Positions 1 to 11,246 of a stretch of 64,000 nt of DNA are shown here, in pieces. Under the pieces are notes generated by a model, which made no database searches, was not told the DNA's origin, and saw only the letters and a program-made list of their open reading frames with translations. The number at the start of each line of letters is the position of its first letter. Positions within the stretch are counted from its first letter, which is position 1. The translations under genes and the position numbers were made by a program. The stretch comes from Seiridium cupressi (lineage: Eukaryota; Ascomycota; Sordariomycetes; Amphisphaeriales; Sporocadaceae), in the NCBI GenBank assembly GCA_036674765.1, contig JARVKI010000014.1, positions 434,001-498,000 on the forward strand. Direction: 5' to 3'.

Positions 1-162
1 ATTTCGGTCTTCCGCGTCCGGTGCATGTGTCGGGCCACTAGAGCAATGCCTCTTCATCGTCCTTGGTGCAGCCAACCGGCTGTGTCTATTATATTTGGTA
101 CAGTCCGAGACCCAGCTGTGTCTCGATATCCAACAAGAGGGTGGTCAGACCTCGATTCCACC

Positions 163-1428
163 TCATAGTTCAACGGGCTCGGGCGTGAGACCGACCAAGA
201 AGTCTCGTGTCATTTCGAAACTGAGCCAATTGGCTGCCATGCTGGGGGCGACCTTCAGTAAATTGGGGACAAGGCCCTTGTACATGCCCCGGATGCCTTC
301 TTGGCTGACGATGACCCTTACGGCGTCAAATATCGACTTGTACTGATAGCCCATGCCAGACATAGTATTGATCTGGAATCGCCGGCGTAGCACATCGCTA
401 TCGTTCCATTAGCAGCTATATATGAGTTGGATGGGTTCTGCTCAAGCCTTACAAGGGATATGTGCATGTTTGTGCGACTGCGCCAGAGAGACCTCCAGCA
501 AGCAGTTTCCGCCATGCGCTCGGGTTCTCGTCTCCCTCGGGGGTTAGGACCTTCCTCACATATTCGTATGTCATGAAGTTCAGTCCGACCTAATACGAGA
601 TCAGCATACCAAGCCCCGATAACGACGGGGACGGCGGTTGAAAACATACGTAGGGCGCGACTCCCGCGACTGTAGGAATAATACCCCGATAGAGAGCGCT
701 CAAGCCGCCTTCTTGCTTATACATGGCCACCAATGTCGGCCACATGCCGGGCAATTTCCCTCTGGGCTTGTCGCCTAGCGCAGCAAAGGATGCAGACTGG
801 ATGGACAATCTTGTGCGGACAATGTCCAATGGATATGTGAAAAAGACTGATGTAATGCCTGCTACACCACCACACAGGAGTCTTTGGAGGGGACTTAAGG
901 CAGCGCCTGGTGTGCTTTCAAAGAAGTGCTGCGCAAGGCTCGTGGTCAGCTCTTCTCATTCCCATACCACAAATTACGCGAAGCGCATGCATACCTTTTT
1001 GTAAAGGTTATAGCTGCCGAACTGGACGGCCGAGTACGGGACTATGCGGATACAATTCGTGCCGTTTCCCGCCATGAAGCCTCTCCAACCTTCTTCCCGC
1101 CACATCTTTGCGAGAGCTTTGCCCACTGGTAGCTTATATTCGTTGTGACCGGCGCTCTGGACTTGATACAGGATTTTCAGTCGCTCGAGGGGCGACACGA
1201 CGGTTCGTGAAACAGCACCAGCAACACCGCCTCCGCAAAACGCAGCAACCACCGGCTGGGAAACGAACTCTCGAAAGGGAGCTGCCTTGGTGGCAGCTGG
1301 AGCGGCCTTGAGCGCATCTTCAGGAGTCTGCATTTGGGGTACCAATTAGCTACTGATCTACAAGCTCTCAAGTACCAATCTTTCTGGATATGAGGGAATT
1401 TCTCCTCGAGGGGGCGCACCGTTGCCAT
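163..1428 (-). CDS. Mitochondrial carrier family (SLC25) protein
   Basis: Inner-membrane mitochondrial solute carrier with three tandem carrier repeats. Five exons read cleanly: 1428-1420, 1327-995, 928-650, 589-453 and 397-163, giving about 330 residues, the usual family length. Each repeat shows a PX[D/E]XX[K/R]-type signature: SPLERLK in repeat 1, YPLDIVR in repeat 2 and YPFDVLR in repeat 3; the third is rebuilt across the last intron. The start MAT at 1428 is chosen because its ATG has a good context and a 92-bp intron (GTGCGC to TGCAG, branch GCTAAT) joins it in phase to exon 2; an in-frame ATG at 1333 is the alternative. General resemblance is to the yeast YPR011C and SLC25A16/42 group, which carries APS/PAPS or CoA-type adenine nucleotides. 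The substrate here is an inference. Divergent from the next gene, with no operon-like context. Confidence 0.93.
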
Positions 1429-4071
1429 CTTGGGGTATTACGATAATCAGAGCTGTGAGAGAGGTTTGCGACGCGTGGGCGGCCAGACAGCAGGGTCTGC
1501 GTCGCACGAATGTCAAGGTGTCGGGGTTGAATCCGTTGAGCGGCGATAGGAACATCTAATCGATATGGTGATATAGATAGGGCTATTCGTTCGATATAAC
1601 AAGGTGTGAGCTTTTACTTGGTGGCCCGGCCTGTCATTGAGTGGCTTCTGGTAGTTTGCTCGACATAGCTGTTCTCGAAGGCGGAGAGACTAGGATTGCG
1701 CAGAGGATTCCGCTTCTCGTGGGTTGGGGGTCTCGGGTGGTGGTGCTATCGCAACGAGCTTGTCGGTGCCATATACAGAGATGGGATTGAGACGGTCTAG
1801 AAGGAAACGAACGTAAACGAGTTGCTGCAGAACATGACGGAGGAGACAGCGGGAAGTTGGGTGAGGACAGGACAGAAGGATGTCTAAGAATAGTCAGCCT
1901 TTAAGTCGGCGGCGTCAGTGTGGTTAGACACTTTTTTCGCAGGAGAAAAGCCGGCTGAAGCTCCTACCAACCTAAATGCCCGGCTCCCCCAGCTTTCAAT
2001 GCTAGCTGTCAACAGACCCCGTCACGCCCAGCCCGCCGACAAACGTGGGGTCGCCTGAGCCTCTTTGGCGATCGTCACCAGGTACTTGAAACTCAGCAAC
2101 ACGCCTTGGATGGACAGCGCAGCCGCCCTTAGGAGGTGCTGGGGAGGAGTGCAGGATTGTGTACAGACAGCCGGATCCTGCTTGGGATTCGCCAGAGCCC
2201 AGCTGGACCACGAACGAGCACTCCTGAGCCACCTATCGAACGGGTTTCTTTTCACCAGGTACCGGTAAGCTGTCGACAGTCGCCTGCATCAGCAGACGCT
2301 TGATTGGTGCCCCAGGTCAGTCGGGTCAGAAGCCTTCTTACACGCTGGACCCGCTTCACTCTGCATTCAGCACGTATGTACAGATCAATCTAAAAGCCAG
2401 AGATTGGGCTGGTGACTCGCGTTTGGATCTAGTGCTAGCATGTTGATGTGTTCTTTTCCATCATTCATTCAACCCAGCAAAGGCTCGTTGGCAGCCGATC
2501 CAAATGGCTTGCCCACGTTCACTACATACAATGTATCGGAATATTCACTATCGCATCATTGACCCGCCGCACGAAGTTTACTGCACGTCCACTTGCAAGG
2601 CCGGCTTGGCTCTTTACCAACGCCATGGCATGGCCACAATTAAGATAACCTCGAGAGCCGAGAACCACCCGTTTTCACTAAATATGGAGTCCGATCGGGT
2701 TAGACCGGGATGTCGGATGCGATAAGATGCGTTTCAATGTGCTTTGCTTCTTGGGCGCAGATGCCAGATGCGAGTATCTTTTCGCACTAGAAGAATCTCG
2801 AAAGAACATTGAATCATAAACACATCAAACACTAGACAATCGGAATGCACTCTGCGAGGACGGCGTCTTCACCGACCTGTTTTGATACATACATAACCAA
2901 TCGCGGCGTCCAAGGTCAGCGACACGTGACATTCTTGTCCAAAACACACCGAACTTAAATTCCGTTCAAGGAGTCTTGAAACTCCTTGATGTGACACGAT
3001 CTTGACTGACCAATCTGGATGGCGCGAATGGATGATGTGGGTTATTGAGTATCTATAGAGGTAGGCAGATTGGAGAGAGTATGTCAAGGACTGTGGCCAA
3101 GAAAAAGTTTCGATGATGAAGGACGACTTTTAAGTTCCAGTCGGTCTGGATACTAAATTTCGGCAGAGCAGACGAGGATAGCTACCCCATCCAGATCGAG
3201 TCACATTCGATAATCTAAACGCGCTGGCAAAATAGAATGATGCAGCTAGAATTCACGCAACTATCCCTCCCAAAACTCCAGACACAGTAGCGATGTGGCA
3301 TCATATCTTTTTCTTCCTTTATCAAATATTGATACACCAGAAATACCCGCCATCGAGCGTGGCGCTTTCTGAAACATAATCTACTATAAATATGATCCTT
3401 TGAGCATCGCATCGCATCTCGTCTATAAGCCCATGCTGGCTCTGGCTGATTTTGAGCGAGGACTCTGAAAGGTCAGTGCACATGATACGGTCGGCTTTGT
3501 ATTGCGCGACGCTGTGCTCCGCACCCATCAATCCTCATTCCCACGTCACCGTTACAACATGGTATACCTACTCGGCAGGGGACGCGGCGAGTCGCCATTT
3601 GCAGACCATTATTGGTGGCAACATCAGGTATCGACCTTGATCATGGCGGGCCAACGCCAGCGACGATAGTATGAGGCCACACTCATAGTACATCAGCCCC
3701 AGCCCATATCTATCTAAGCTTGCTTTTTAGTTTCAGATGAACTTACTTCTATTAAGTCCACATCTTTATCACAAGTTACACGATCCTGAGAAGTCCGTAT
3801 TCGACCAAATGTTTACAATCCCCCTTTTAGAGGGGATGAGGTCTCCAATTGTAACGGGAGCAAGCTAGGGGACGCAATATATATATATTTTTTTTCTTTG
3901 TATGCGTCAACAGACTACATAGCCAATCCAGGAAGAATCCTTTCTTATTTGGGTTTTACCCACTTGAAGCTGGCGGTCTACTTACGCTGACCTACTATGA
4001 AACTGGACACGTCTATTGGAAGTTGCCTCCATCCCAAGCTCTTACTTTTGGGGACTTCACATCAAATAACC
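1429..4071. other. Intergenic, 2.6 kb, no supported gene
   Basis: Divergent spacer between the carrier gene (-) and the nucleotidylyltransferase-like gene (+). Only short unconvincing open frames occur on either strand; none shows splice structure or a recognisable motif. AT-rich runs near 3880-3900 (TA repeats followed by T runs) probably lie in the promoter of the downstream gene. Confidence 0.5.
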
Positions 4072-5421
4072 ATGTCAACGAACAGCGAAAAGCGCATCTG
4101 CGATGCTCTCTACGAGTTCTGGAGCCAGAGAGCGAGCAAGGCGCTTCTTGACAAATGGTTCAAGACGTGGTTCACTATAGCGTCGCAACCCGAACTCAAG
4201 CCAACATCAGAAGGGCTGCCAAACCTGATTCTATACTACGGCGCTTCCTTCAACCCTCCGCATCAAGCACATGGCAGGACCATAAAAATCATTTATGATG
4301 CTAGCGTATATGTGAGTTCCTTCTGGGTTCCCTTAGTATCCCCTCTGGCTTACGTCTGGAGTGGAATCCACATCTCAAGACCAGATTCTCTTGAAACATA
4401 TATGATCTATTCCTAAGAGTACTTGATAACCCCGATTTGATGCAGATCGCGCAGCACCTCAATATGCACCTGGCTGGAGTCCTGGTCGGCTGCTCCAGCG
4501 ACAAGGATATAGTCAGAAAGACACGAGAGCAGAATGAAAAGCACAACGTACACGTTCAACCCATATCGAGCGATAATTGACTCGAGATCTGGAATCAAGG
4601 TAAACTACTTCTGGAACCCGCAGCCCAAAAAGGGCTCCAACCCTTTCTCTTCTTACTAACGGGCTCAATTAGGGATCTTGGAAGAACATCTCGGATGTGC
4701 CATCGTAACTCGCATGAAAGACTGGGAAGAGTTTTGGGATTTTGCTGACTACATCAATGCAATTCCCAATGCTGGCCGAGATCAGCTTGCTTCGGAAACC
4801 CGGGGAGATGGAAATATCTGGGAGCACGGTAGATACGCTATTCGCCTGGCTCGAGTTCAGAAGATCGACGATGGGAAGCAAGGTCATAATCTCGTATTCG
4901 AAGATTCCAAAGAGGAGGTTAAGAGCCTAGAGCTGAAAGAAATCCCGATTTTCCAGCCTTTATACTATCGGGACACGCCAGGCAGCGGTCAAGAGTCCAG
5001 GCCGAAGGGCGATGCTAGATTAGCCATGGACCTGACGATCATGACCGACGTCGGGGGCCAGGGGGCCAACTGGATGCCGGCCGGCTGTAAGGAGCCCAGG
5101 AAGCTCCACAGGTACTCCCAATGGATGGAGGTGTACACCAGCCAAACGGGAGAGGGGCCCATCAGGAGTATATGGACGTGCGAGCTTGACTTCGGAGGAC
5201 AGAAACACGGGGTCTATTATGTCCACACGGGAGCTGCCTTCAGCGACGATATAGACTCCCTGGAGGCGTGGCCGATCATCAACAACCGGCAATTGAGCGA
5301 CGCGGAAAAGATCAAAATACTGCGCACCAAGGGTTACTACAGTGCAGAGGGCATGTTGCCTCAAAAGCTCATGTCTGTTCCTGCTTCAGAGAATAGTACT
5401 GAGACCCCTAGAACGGCCTGA
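4072..5421 (+). CDS. Divergent nucleotidylyltransferase-like protein with an in-frame TGA
   Basis: Three exons: 4072-4311, 4446-4599 and 4673-5421. Exon 1 carries GASFNPPHQAHGR (about residues 63-75), the cytidylyltransferase/NMNAT-type nucleotide-binding loop, in which HxGH appears as HQAH. Near the C terminus NNRQLSDAEKIKILRTKG sits where NadD/NMNAT enzymes have the ISSTxIR segment, so the fold is probably a divergent mononucleotide adenylyltransferase; the substrate is unknown. Both introns have good signals (GTGAGT to TGCAG; GTAAAC, CTAAC, TTAG), and the phases (0 and 1) keep one frame throughout. That frame contains a TGA at 4578-4580 in exon 2, with about 250 intact codons after it. It could be a nonsense mutation, stop-codon readthrough (context TGA-C) or a sequence error. 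About 300 aa if read through, 44 codons into exon 2 if not. Confidence 0.65.
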
Positions 5422-6260
5422 TGATTTTCAACCTCTCTCCATCTTTGCTATACTACGCTAGAATAAGTAGCGACGTCAACATTTCGGGCATCCAGCGTTC
5501 GGTTAGTCATCTGCCTACCTACTATACATCATTACTTCATACTAGCTTAAATTAGTTGTACACCTATTGAAGCAGCCCCTTCATCGGATTCGAAACCTCC
5601 AGTGCTTTTTTGTTTATCCCATGCTCTGCTATGTCCTACAAGTTGCGTCACTGTTCAAGATGAATAGTACCAAAATTTGTATCAAATAGCAAGCCACCAA
5701 CAAGTCTATTACAAGATCATTGACACGGACTGTGACTCAATTTGCTCTGAGCACCACTTATCACTGATTAGACTGCAAGTAAACCTTGTATTCAATGATT
5801 CCAACGCTTGCAAATACGAGTTTGCAACTAGTATATGTAACAATTATTGTAGTTGTGTTGCTGATGCCCATTAGGACCGTCCTCTCAGCTCGGCTCGGCT
5901 CAGCTTAGGCATATCTACTACCCATCACATTAAGCAAGTCATGCGAAGAGGTACGGGTTGCAGAATTTTCTTAGTTTGACCATTTTTATTACCTATCTAA
6001 GGCTGACGTGAGCCCGAAAACATGAGGCGCCTTCCAGTGACATACTGAGTTGGCAGAGACCCGTGGCTTTAGGTATCTAATCTACCATTGCAATACGTCG
6101 CAATGAACTAACTCGAAATTCGGCCGAACTAAAAGATGAGTGAAAACCCGCAAGAGAGAATGCAAACTAGGCACAGGCCAATGTAGAGCAGAAACACGAA
6201 CTTTTCGCCTTCTCTTGGAAAATACCTGCAGGTGGACTTCTAAGATCCGGTAGGATTCCC
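5422..6260. other. Intergenic between convergent genes
   Basis: Spacer between the 3' ends of the nucleotidylyltransferase-like gene (+) and the SR-protein gene (-). It holds a short CTCGG/CTCAG direct repeat around 5886-5906. No coding signal is seen. Confidence 0.5.
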
Positions 6261-7441
6261 TCATTCGGCTGCATCCAAGTCGTCGTGCTCGCGTGGCGGA
6301 GGAGAATCGACAGCTGGAACTATATTAGCGAAAAGGCAATATGGAGAAATACCAGCCAAAACTTACGCTTTCGGTCGTCACCATTGGTACCATTGTCACG
6401 TCGATCGCGGTCATCGCGCTCATCCTTACTGTCTCTGTCTCTGTCACTGTTGATCTTGTTAGGCGGTTGTCTGGGTGATTCTAGGTCTCTTTTTTGAGGA
6501 ACTCGAGGGGGTCGTACCGAGGATCAGGGCTTCGAGAGCGATCCCGGGTGTCACGGCGAGAATCCCGGTCGTAGTCCCGGTCGCGATCACGGCGATCATC
6601 CTTTCTAGGCGAGTAATCTCTGGTGCTGCGTCTAGGAGAAGGAGACCGTCCGCGGCGGGGCGATCGAGGAGCACGTCGGGTGTCGCGGTCGCGATCACGA
6701 CCCGAGTCGAAGCGCCACGAGGCAGAAGGAGGAGTGCGAGCCCACTGTTCCCAAGTTAGCCTATTATCCGGTACAGTGTATAGTGTGATCTTACCTCGAT
6801 CTTTAGTATCTCATCGCGCCCGAGACGTTTGTTATGCATCTCATAGTAAGCATCATCAGCATCGCGCCGGTCTTCGTACTCGACAAAGGCGAACCTGGGA
6901 GAAATCGTGTGAGCGGGCAAGCACGCAATATTGACAACAGAGGCAAGAACTTACAGTCTACTGGATGCGCTGCGAGGTGCTGGAATGTCACATCGGACCA
7001 GGCGGCCGTAGCTAAAGGTTGTTCCAAGTCAGCAATCATACCTCAGTTGAAAACTTTCCGTGTCCGCATCGGGTGCGCTATGGTTCGATATCCCGCCACG
7101 GGGCTGGACGGGCCGACTCGCGATGCACGTAAACGATGGTATCCGACCGCTCGATCGAAAGGGAGATGCTGAGATGAGTATAAAGGGCGGGCGGTGGAAG
7201 GGGCGATGGGGGGAGGACGGCTCGATGACCCGGCACGCGACGACGTGGGCGATGGGGTCGTGGGTAACGACGATGGACAACGGCGGGCAGGAGCATCGCG
7301 GCCGAGAGGAGCGGTCGATCGAGACATCGACGACGATGATTTTCAGTTGACATACCGTTCGAATTCGTACGCAAGGTCGCGAGCGCGGGTGCCGTGGCTG
7401 AAACCGGTCACGTAGAGGGTGGTGCCACCTCGGGAAGACAT
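6261..7441 (-). CDS. SR-type pre-mRNA splicing factor (one RRM plus RS domain)
   Basis: Nuclear RNA-binding splicing regulator. The N-terminal RRM shows RNP2 (LYVTGF, residues 8-13) and RNP1 (RLFAFVEYE), followed by a long Arg/Ser/Asp-rich tail with repeated RDRD, RSPSPRR and DRDR blocks. The coding region was assembled over about six exons: 7441-7354; a piece ending CDIPAPRSASSRL; a piece with RNP1; the RS exon from TGG near 6745; a short acidic/basic exon; and a final exon ending PREHDDLDAAE at TGA 6261-6263. Introns have GTATGT/GTAAGT donors. The intron inside the RS region (GTACGA ... CTAACAAGATCAACAG) is needed, because reading through gives a TAG. The layout matches single-RRM SR proteins such as fission yeast Srp1; the exact orthologue is not certain. 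Multi-intron structure is typical of SR genes, which often control their own splicing. Confidence 0.92.
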
Positions 7442-8447
7442 GGTTGATGTGTATCTGGGTATCAAAGTGTGATGACGGATGAAGAGGGAAGATTGGCAAA
7501 TGTATCGGGAAAAGGTGGAATGGCGCGCAAGAACCAGTCCCGATAAGGCGTCTTCAGTGTTGCGATAACTTTGGTGCTGCTTTCGGCGTTGGTTAGTGCT
7601 AGGTGAGGATGCGAAAAAGGCTGGTTGGCTGCAGAGGCGGCGGCGTCTGGAAAATCTCCTCTTCCGGGCTGGCCCAAGTTGTTTGCACGTCGCTGTTGTG
7701 GGCCAACGACGATTGTGCCTGCCAAGCCTAAAGTCCGTTTCCGTTTTGCAGACCAACAACCATGGGTATGCCGTACATTAGTTAGCGACAGGACATACAT
7801 ACATACATACCGTACATTAGCTTCACGTGTCCGCAACTTCTAATCACCGTTGACTCCAATAAGCTCACTAGCCTGTTCGTTGGTCGGACATTGGCTGTGT
7901 ACGACTACACTTTTATTAGATCAATTTTCACTTACAGCGATAGCTAACCTGCTCCTCTATTGCACTCCAAAACTACCAGACCCAAGTGTCTTTGGGGAAA
8001 TGTCTTGGAATACAATAGAAATAAACACTAAAAACAAGAGTAGTTTTCACGTGCCGAAGTCGCTGTCGTGAATGTTGCTTAAATAGGACGGGTATCGTTA
8101 CCATTTCTAAATCACACATTCTGTCTATACACATTGAACGTCCAAAGTTATTCCACCATACCACGGACGAGGCCCTTGAGCTCAGCATCCTAAAACCTTT
8201 TGCCCATTGTTTCTTTGCCAGCTCGAATATATTCCCCGAAACAGTCCCCTTAATCCAGGAACGAAGTGATAGTACCCTAGTAGTCGCACAGAAGAATCCA
8301 AGAAAAACAACGGTCATTGGGAAAGCCCTCAAGTGAATATAATACAACGCCACTGCTTTTGTATGCAATTGAGGTTCATGGACTCCATGCATTCGTCGCT
8401 CATCTCCACCCATTAGAGCCTGATTGCGCTCATGAGGCCGAAATCCT
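7442..8447. other. Intergenic: SR gene promoter and 3' region of C2 gene
   Basis: Upstream region of the SR-protein gene and downstream region of the C2-protein gene, both on the minus strand. It contains an ACAT microsatellite at about 7792-7812. Open frames here lack splice or domain support. Confidence 0.5.
7792..7812. repeat. (ACAT)n microsatellite
   Basis: About five consecutive ACAT units in the spacer upstream of the SR-protein gene. Confidence 0.8.
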
Positions 8448-11246
8448 CTAGTATCCACCGTGTCGCCTGGAACGTCCTGTGCCAATGTCGATGCGGCTCA
8501 TTTCATCCATCAAAGCCCATTCGTCATTGCCACCACCCGTGGCCGGCCCAAGGCCACCGCTCATTATGGGGACTTTCGCCGGAATGGGAGGCCCGTTTCC
8601 GTAAGGTCCCCGTGGCGCACCATATGGCGGACCATGGTTTTCATAGTCAAAGGTGCCAGCGCGCACTAGGGCTGTAGGTGGTGTGCTGTTTCGCTGGTGT
8701 GACGCGGCCGGTCCTAGAGGGATGGAGTTGGACTCCGGTGCTGGTAGTGCTGGAACTCGGTAATTTTTCTTCTGCAGGCGGTTCCGACCAGCGCTCGGTG
8801 GTGCTGGCGGTGACGCCTGAACATCAGGACCACCATAGGAGGATGGTAAAGCAACCATGGATTGTGGCCTTGCCGTGATCCTGATCTGTCGACGGCCGGA
8901 AGGCGGCATGGGCTGGGCGCCGGCAAGTGTTGGCCGTGGCGCAGGCTCGGGCTTCTTGGGTTGTTTTGGTTCCGGTTCTGGCGCCCATGTATCCATGGGA
9001 AGATGGTCTGATGGATCCACCTCGCGTCCATCCGAGGTAACAATCTTGCCGTAAGCATTTGTGTATTCGCCACTTTTGGCCTCGTCCTTCCCTGACACCA
9101 CCGGGTTCAGTTCGTCGTAAGAATCAGGTCCAAAGGGGACGTTCGATAACCGCCGCCCCTCCTGAGGCGGAGCTGGGCTAACGGACTTCCGCTTGATGGT
9201 GTGGTTCGGATTCGGGCCTGGAGAGTGTCCTCGCATGTCTGCGTTGGACATTGACCCTGACGGAGTATTGGGTCCGTTCGAATAGGCAGAACCATAGCCT
9301 CTAGACTCCCTATGATAATAACCTTGTGGTGATGGTTGAATATCGTAACTGATGGGCGGCTCGCTATGCTGCCTGCCTCTGATGGGTGCTGCAACTGGTG
9401 CCGGCTGAGTATAGCGGCGTTCGTGTCTCCTGTCCTCATGGAAACGGGTTGCAATTTCCTGTGTCAAAGCAGGGTCAACACCGGGGACCAACGTTGGCGG
9501 CACCGGCTGTATTCCGTAGCTGCTACTGGAATGGTGAACCATGGCACCCTCTGACACATGAGCGTGATCAGAGTAAGGATCACCGTAAGAGTCGTACGAC
9601 TTTGATTGCACGCCTCCGATGTGGTCATCATACTGATCCCTGGATCCAACTGGTGAAGGAGATACAGTGAAATTCGGTGCACCATATTGACGTTGCACAG
9701 GTGACGGAGTGGCATAGTGGCCCGAAGCAGCACTGCCGCGCCCACTCAAGTTCAAGGGCGCAGGGCTTGGCACCGAGCCATATCCCATGTCATCATAATG
9801 CTCTTGCTGTATACTAGTGTGACGAGGCCGGGCAGTCGGTGGTGTCCACGATTCTGGTACATCCTCCACTGTGGGCTGCAGAGAGCGAGGATGAGGGTCG
9901 TGGCTTGAGTCGTATGAGTGATGTCGTGGAGGAGACGACTGGTTTGGATCTTCGTATGTCAACTGCTTCTGCACCTCCGGCGCCGATTCATACGGGCGGT
10001 ATATCGGTCGGCCTGGATAGCTTGAGCCCAATTGGGATGGTGATACCTGGACCGAGTGTCTATGGGCTTCACTACGTAGTACATCGTGCCTCATGGGCAT
10101 CGATGAGGTCGCCTTGTGTTGTGCGGGTACATTCATATCGTATGACGTTCCACTATTGTTTCTCACCCTATGGGCCGGAGGAGGTGGTGGCCGTTCATCT
10201 TCCTTGGGTGCTGCACCTAGTTGCCGAGGTCCAATGACTGCTGGTGGACTCGGATCATGAGCTGGCAAGCTTTGGTGAGAAGTCCGATGGTCATGTTCAT
10301 ATGATCGCGAATACTGGTCTTGATTGTACCGTCGGTCGTCCTCAAGGGCGATGAATTTGTCATTTCTATCCACGGAACGTCGGAACTGCGAGTCGTCTCG
10401 GTGTGACGGCGGCGTCGCAAATCGATTGCTGGCCTCTGCAGAAGGATGTTGCTCAGCATGGTGAATGCGTGTAGGGGTGTTGTATTCCATGGCCTGGAGG
10501 GGAGACTGCGTTGGGATGAAGCTTCCAGGCGGATGAGGTTGCGGCCTCGGAGGAGTCTGCACAGGCTCTGTCCTCGCCTTCGCAGCAGGAGATGGCTCGG
10601 TGGACCCGGGGTTTGTAGGCAAAGGTCGCCTCTTGACCGGAGTTCGCGAAGTGACGCTACCACCGCCATCTTGCTCAGTGCCGGATGGGACAGGCTTTGC
10701 TTTGGCGGCAGGCTTCTCTGGTTTTGGCCTGCTGTCATAGTATGTGATCTCGATTCTGATCTCTCCGGCATACTTTCCCTTGCAGTTGAGACTCTGCCAC
10801 TGGTCATTTTGACCGCCGCCAGGCAATATGATGTCTCTTAGGTCGATCCATGTCTCTCCAATAAGTTCAGTCCTCTTGTCGTCGTTGAAAACGGACAATT
10901 TGAGCTGGTAATAGTCAGGAGAGTCGTGGACAGGAAATCGAAGTTCTTGATCCCTATGTTGCCAGGAACGTCAGCTGGAGATCCGGACATGTTGGCCTGA
11001 GCCGGGCGCTTACCACTTGGGTGTTTGACCACCTCGAACGTCTGTCGTCGTCTTCCGGGCCTCCTTGGCCAGGCGAGCTGCGCAGTATGGATCCTGCTTG
11101 CCAATCGTCTTTCTGTTGGGCAGGTTCTTGGCTCGGTCGACAATCAGAACCAGTGTACCAATGATCGGGCCATCAATGCTCATGTCCGAGAAGATGCCCG
11201 CCGTGTGCATTCCGTTCAACGGGTTGAGCTTTGTTTTGGCGGCCAT
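8448..11246 (-). CDS. FIC1: C2-domain ingression protein, Fic1/Inn1 type
   Basis: Two exons, 11246-11014 and 10953-8448, join in phase (GTAAGC to ACATAG) to give about 912 residues. Residues about 25-145 form a C2 domain: GTLVLIVDRAKNLPNRKTIGKQDPYC, then GGQTPKW, LKLSVFNDDKRTELIG and GEIRIEITYYDSRP. The rest is a disordered tail rich in Pro, Ser, His and Tyr with many PxxP motifs. N-terminal C2 plus proline-rich tail is the layout of the fungal ingression proteins Inn1 (budding yeast) and Fic1 (fission yeast). These sit at the division site, and their PxxP motifs bind SH3 domains of F-BAR proteins such as Cdc15/Hof1 to couple ring constriction with septum formation. The role in septation here is inferred from that family. 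The tail is longer than in yeasts, as usual for filamentous fungi. Confidence 0.85.

Noticed and set aside
2002..2268. Overlapping open frames on both strands near 2.0-2.3 kb
   Set aside because: Mutual shadows in GC-rich sequence without motif or splice structure.
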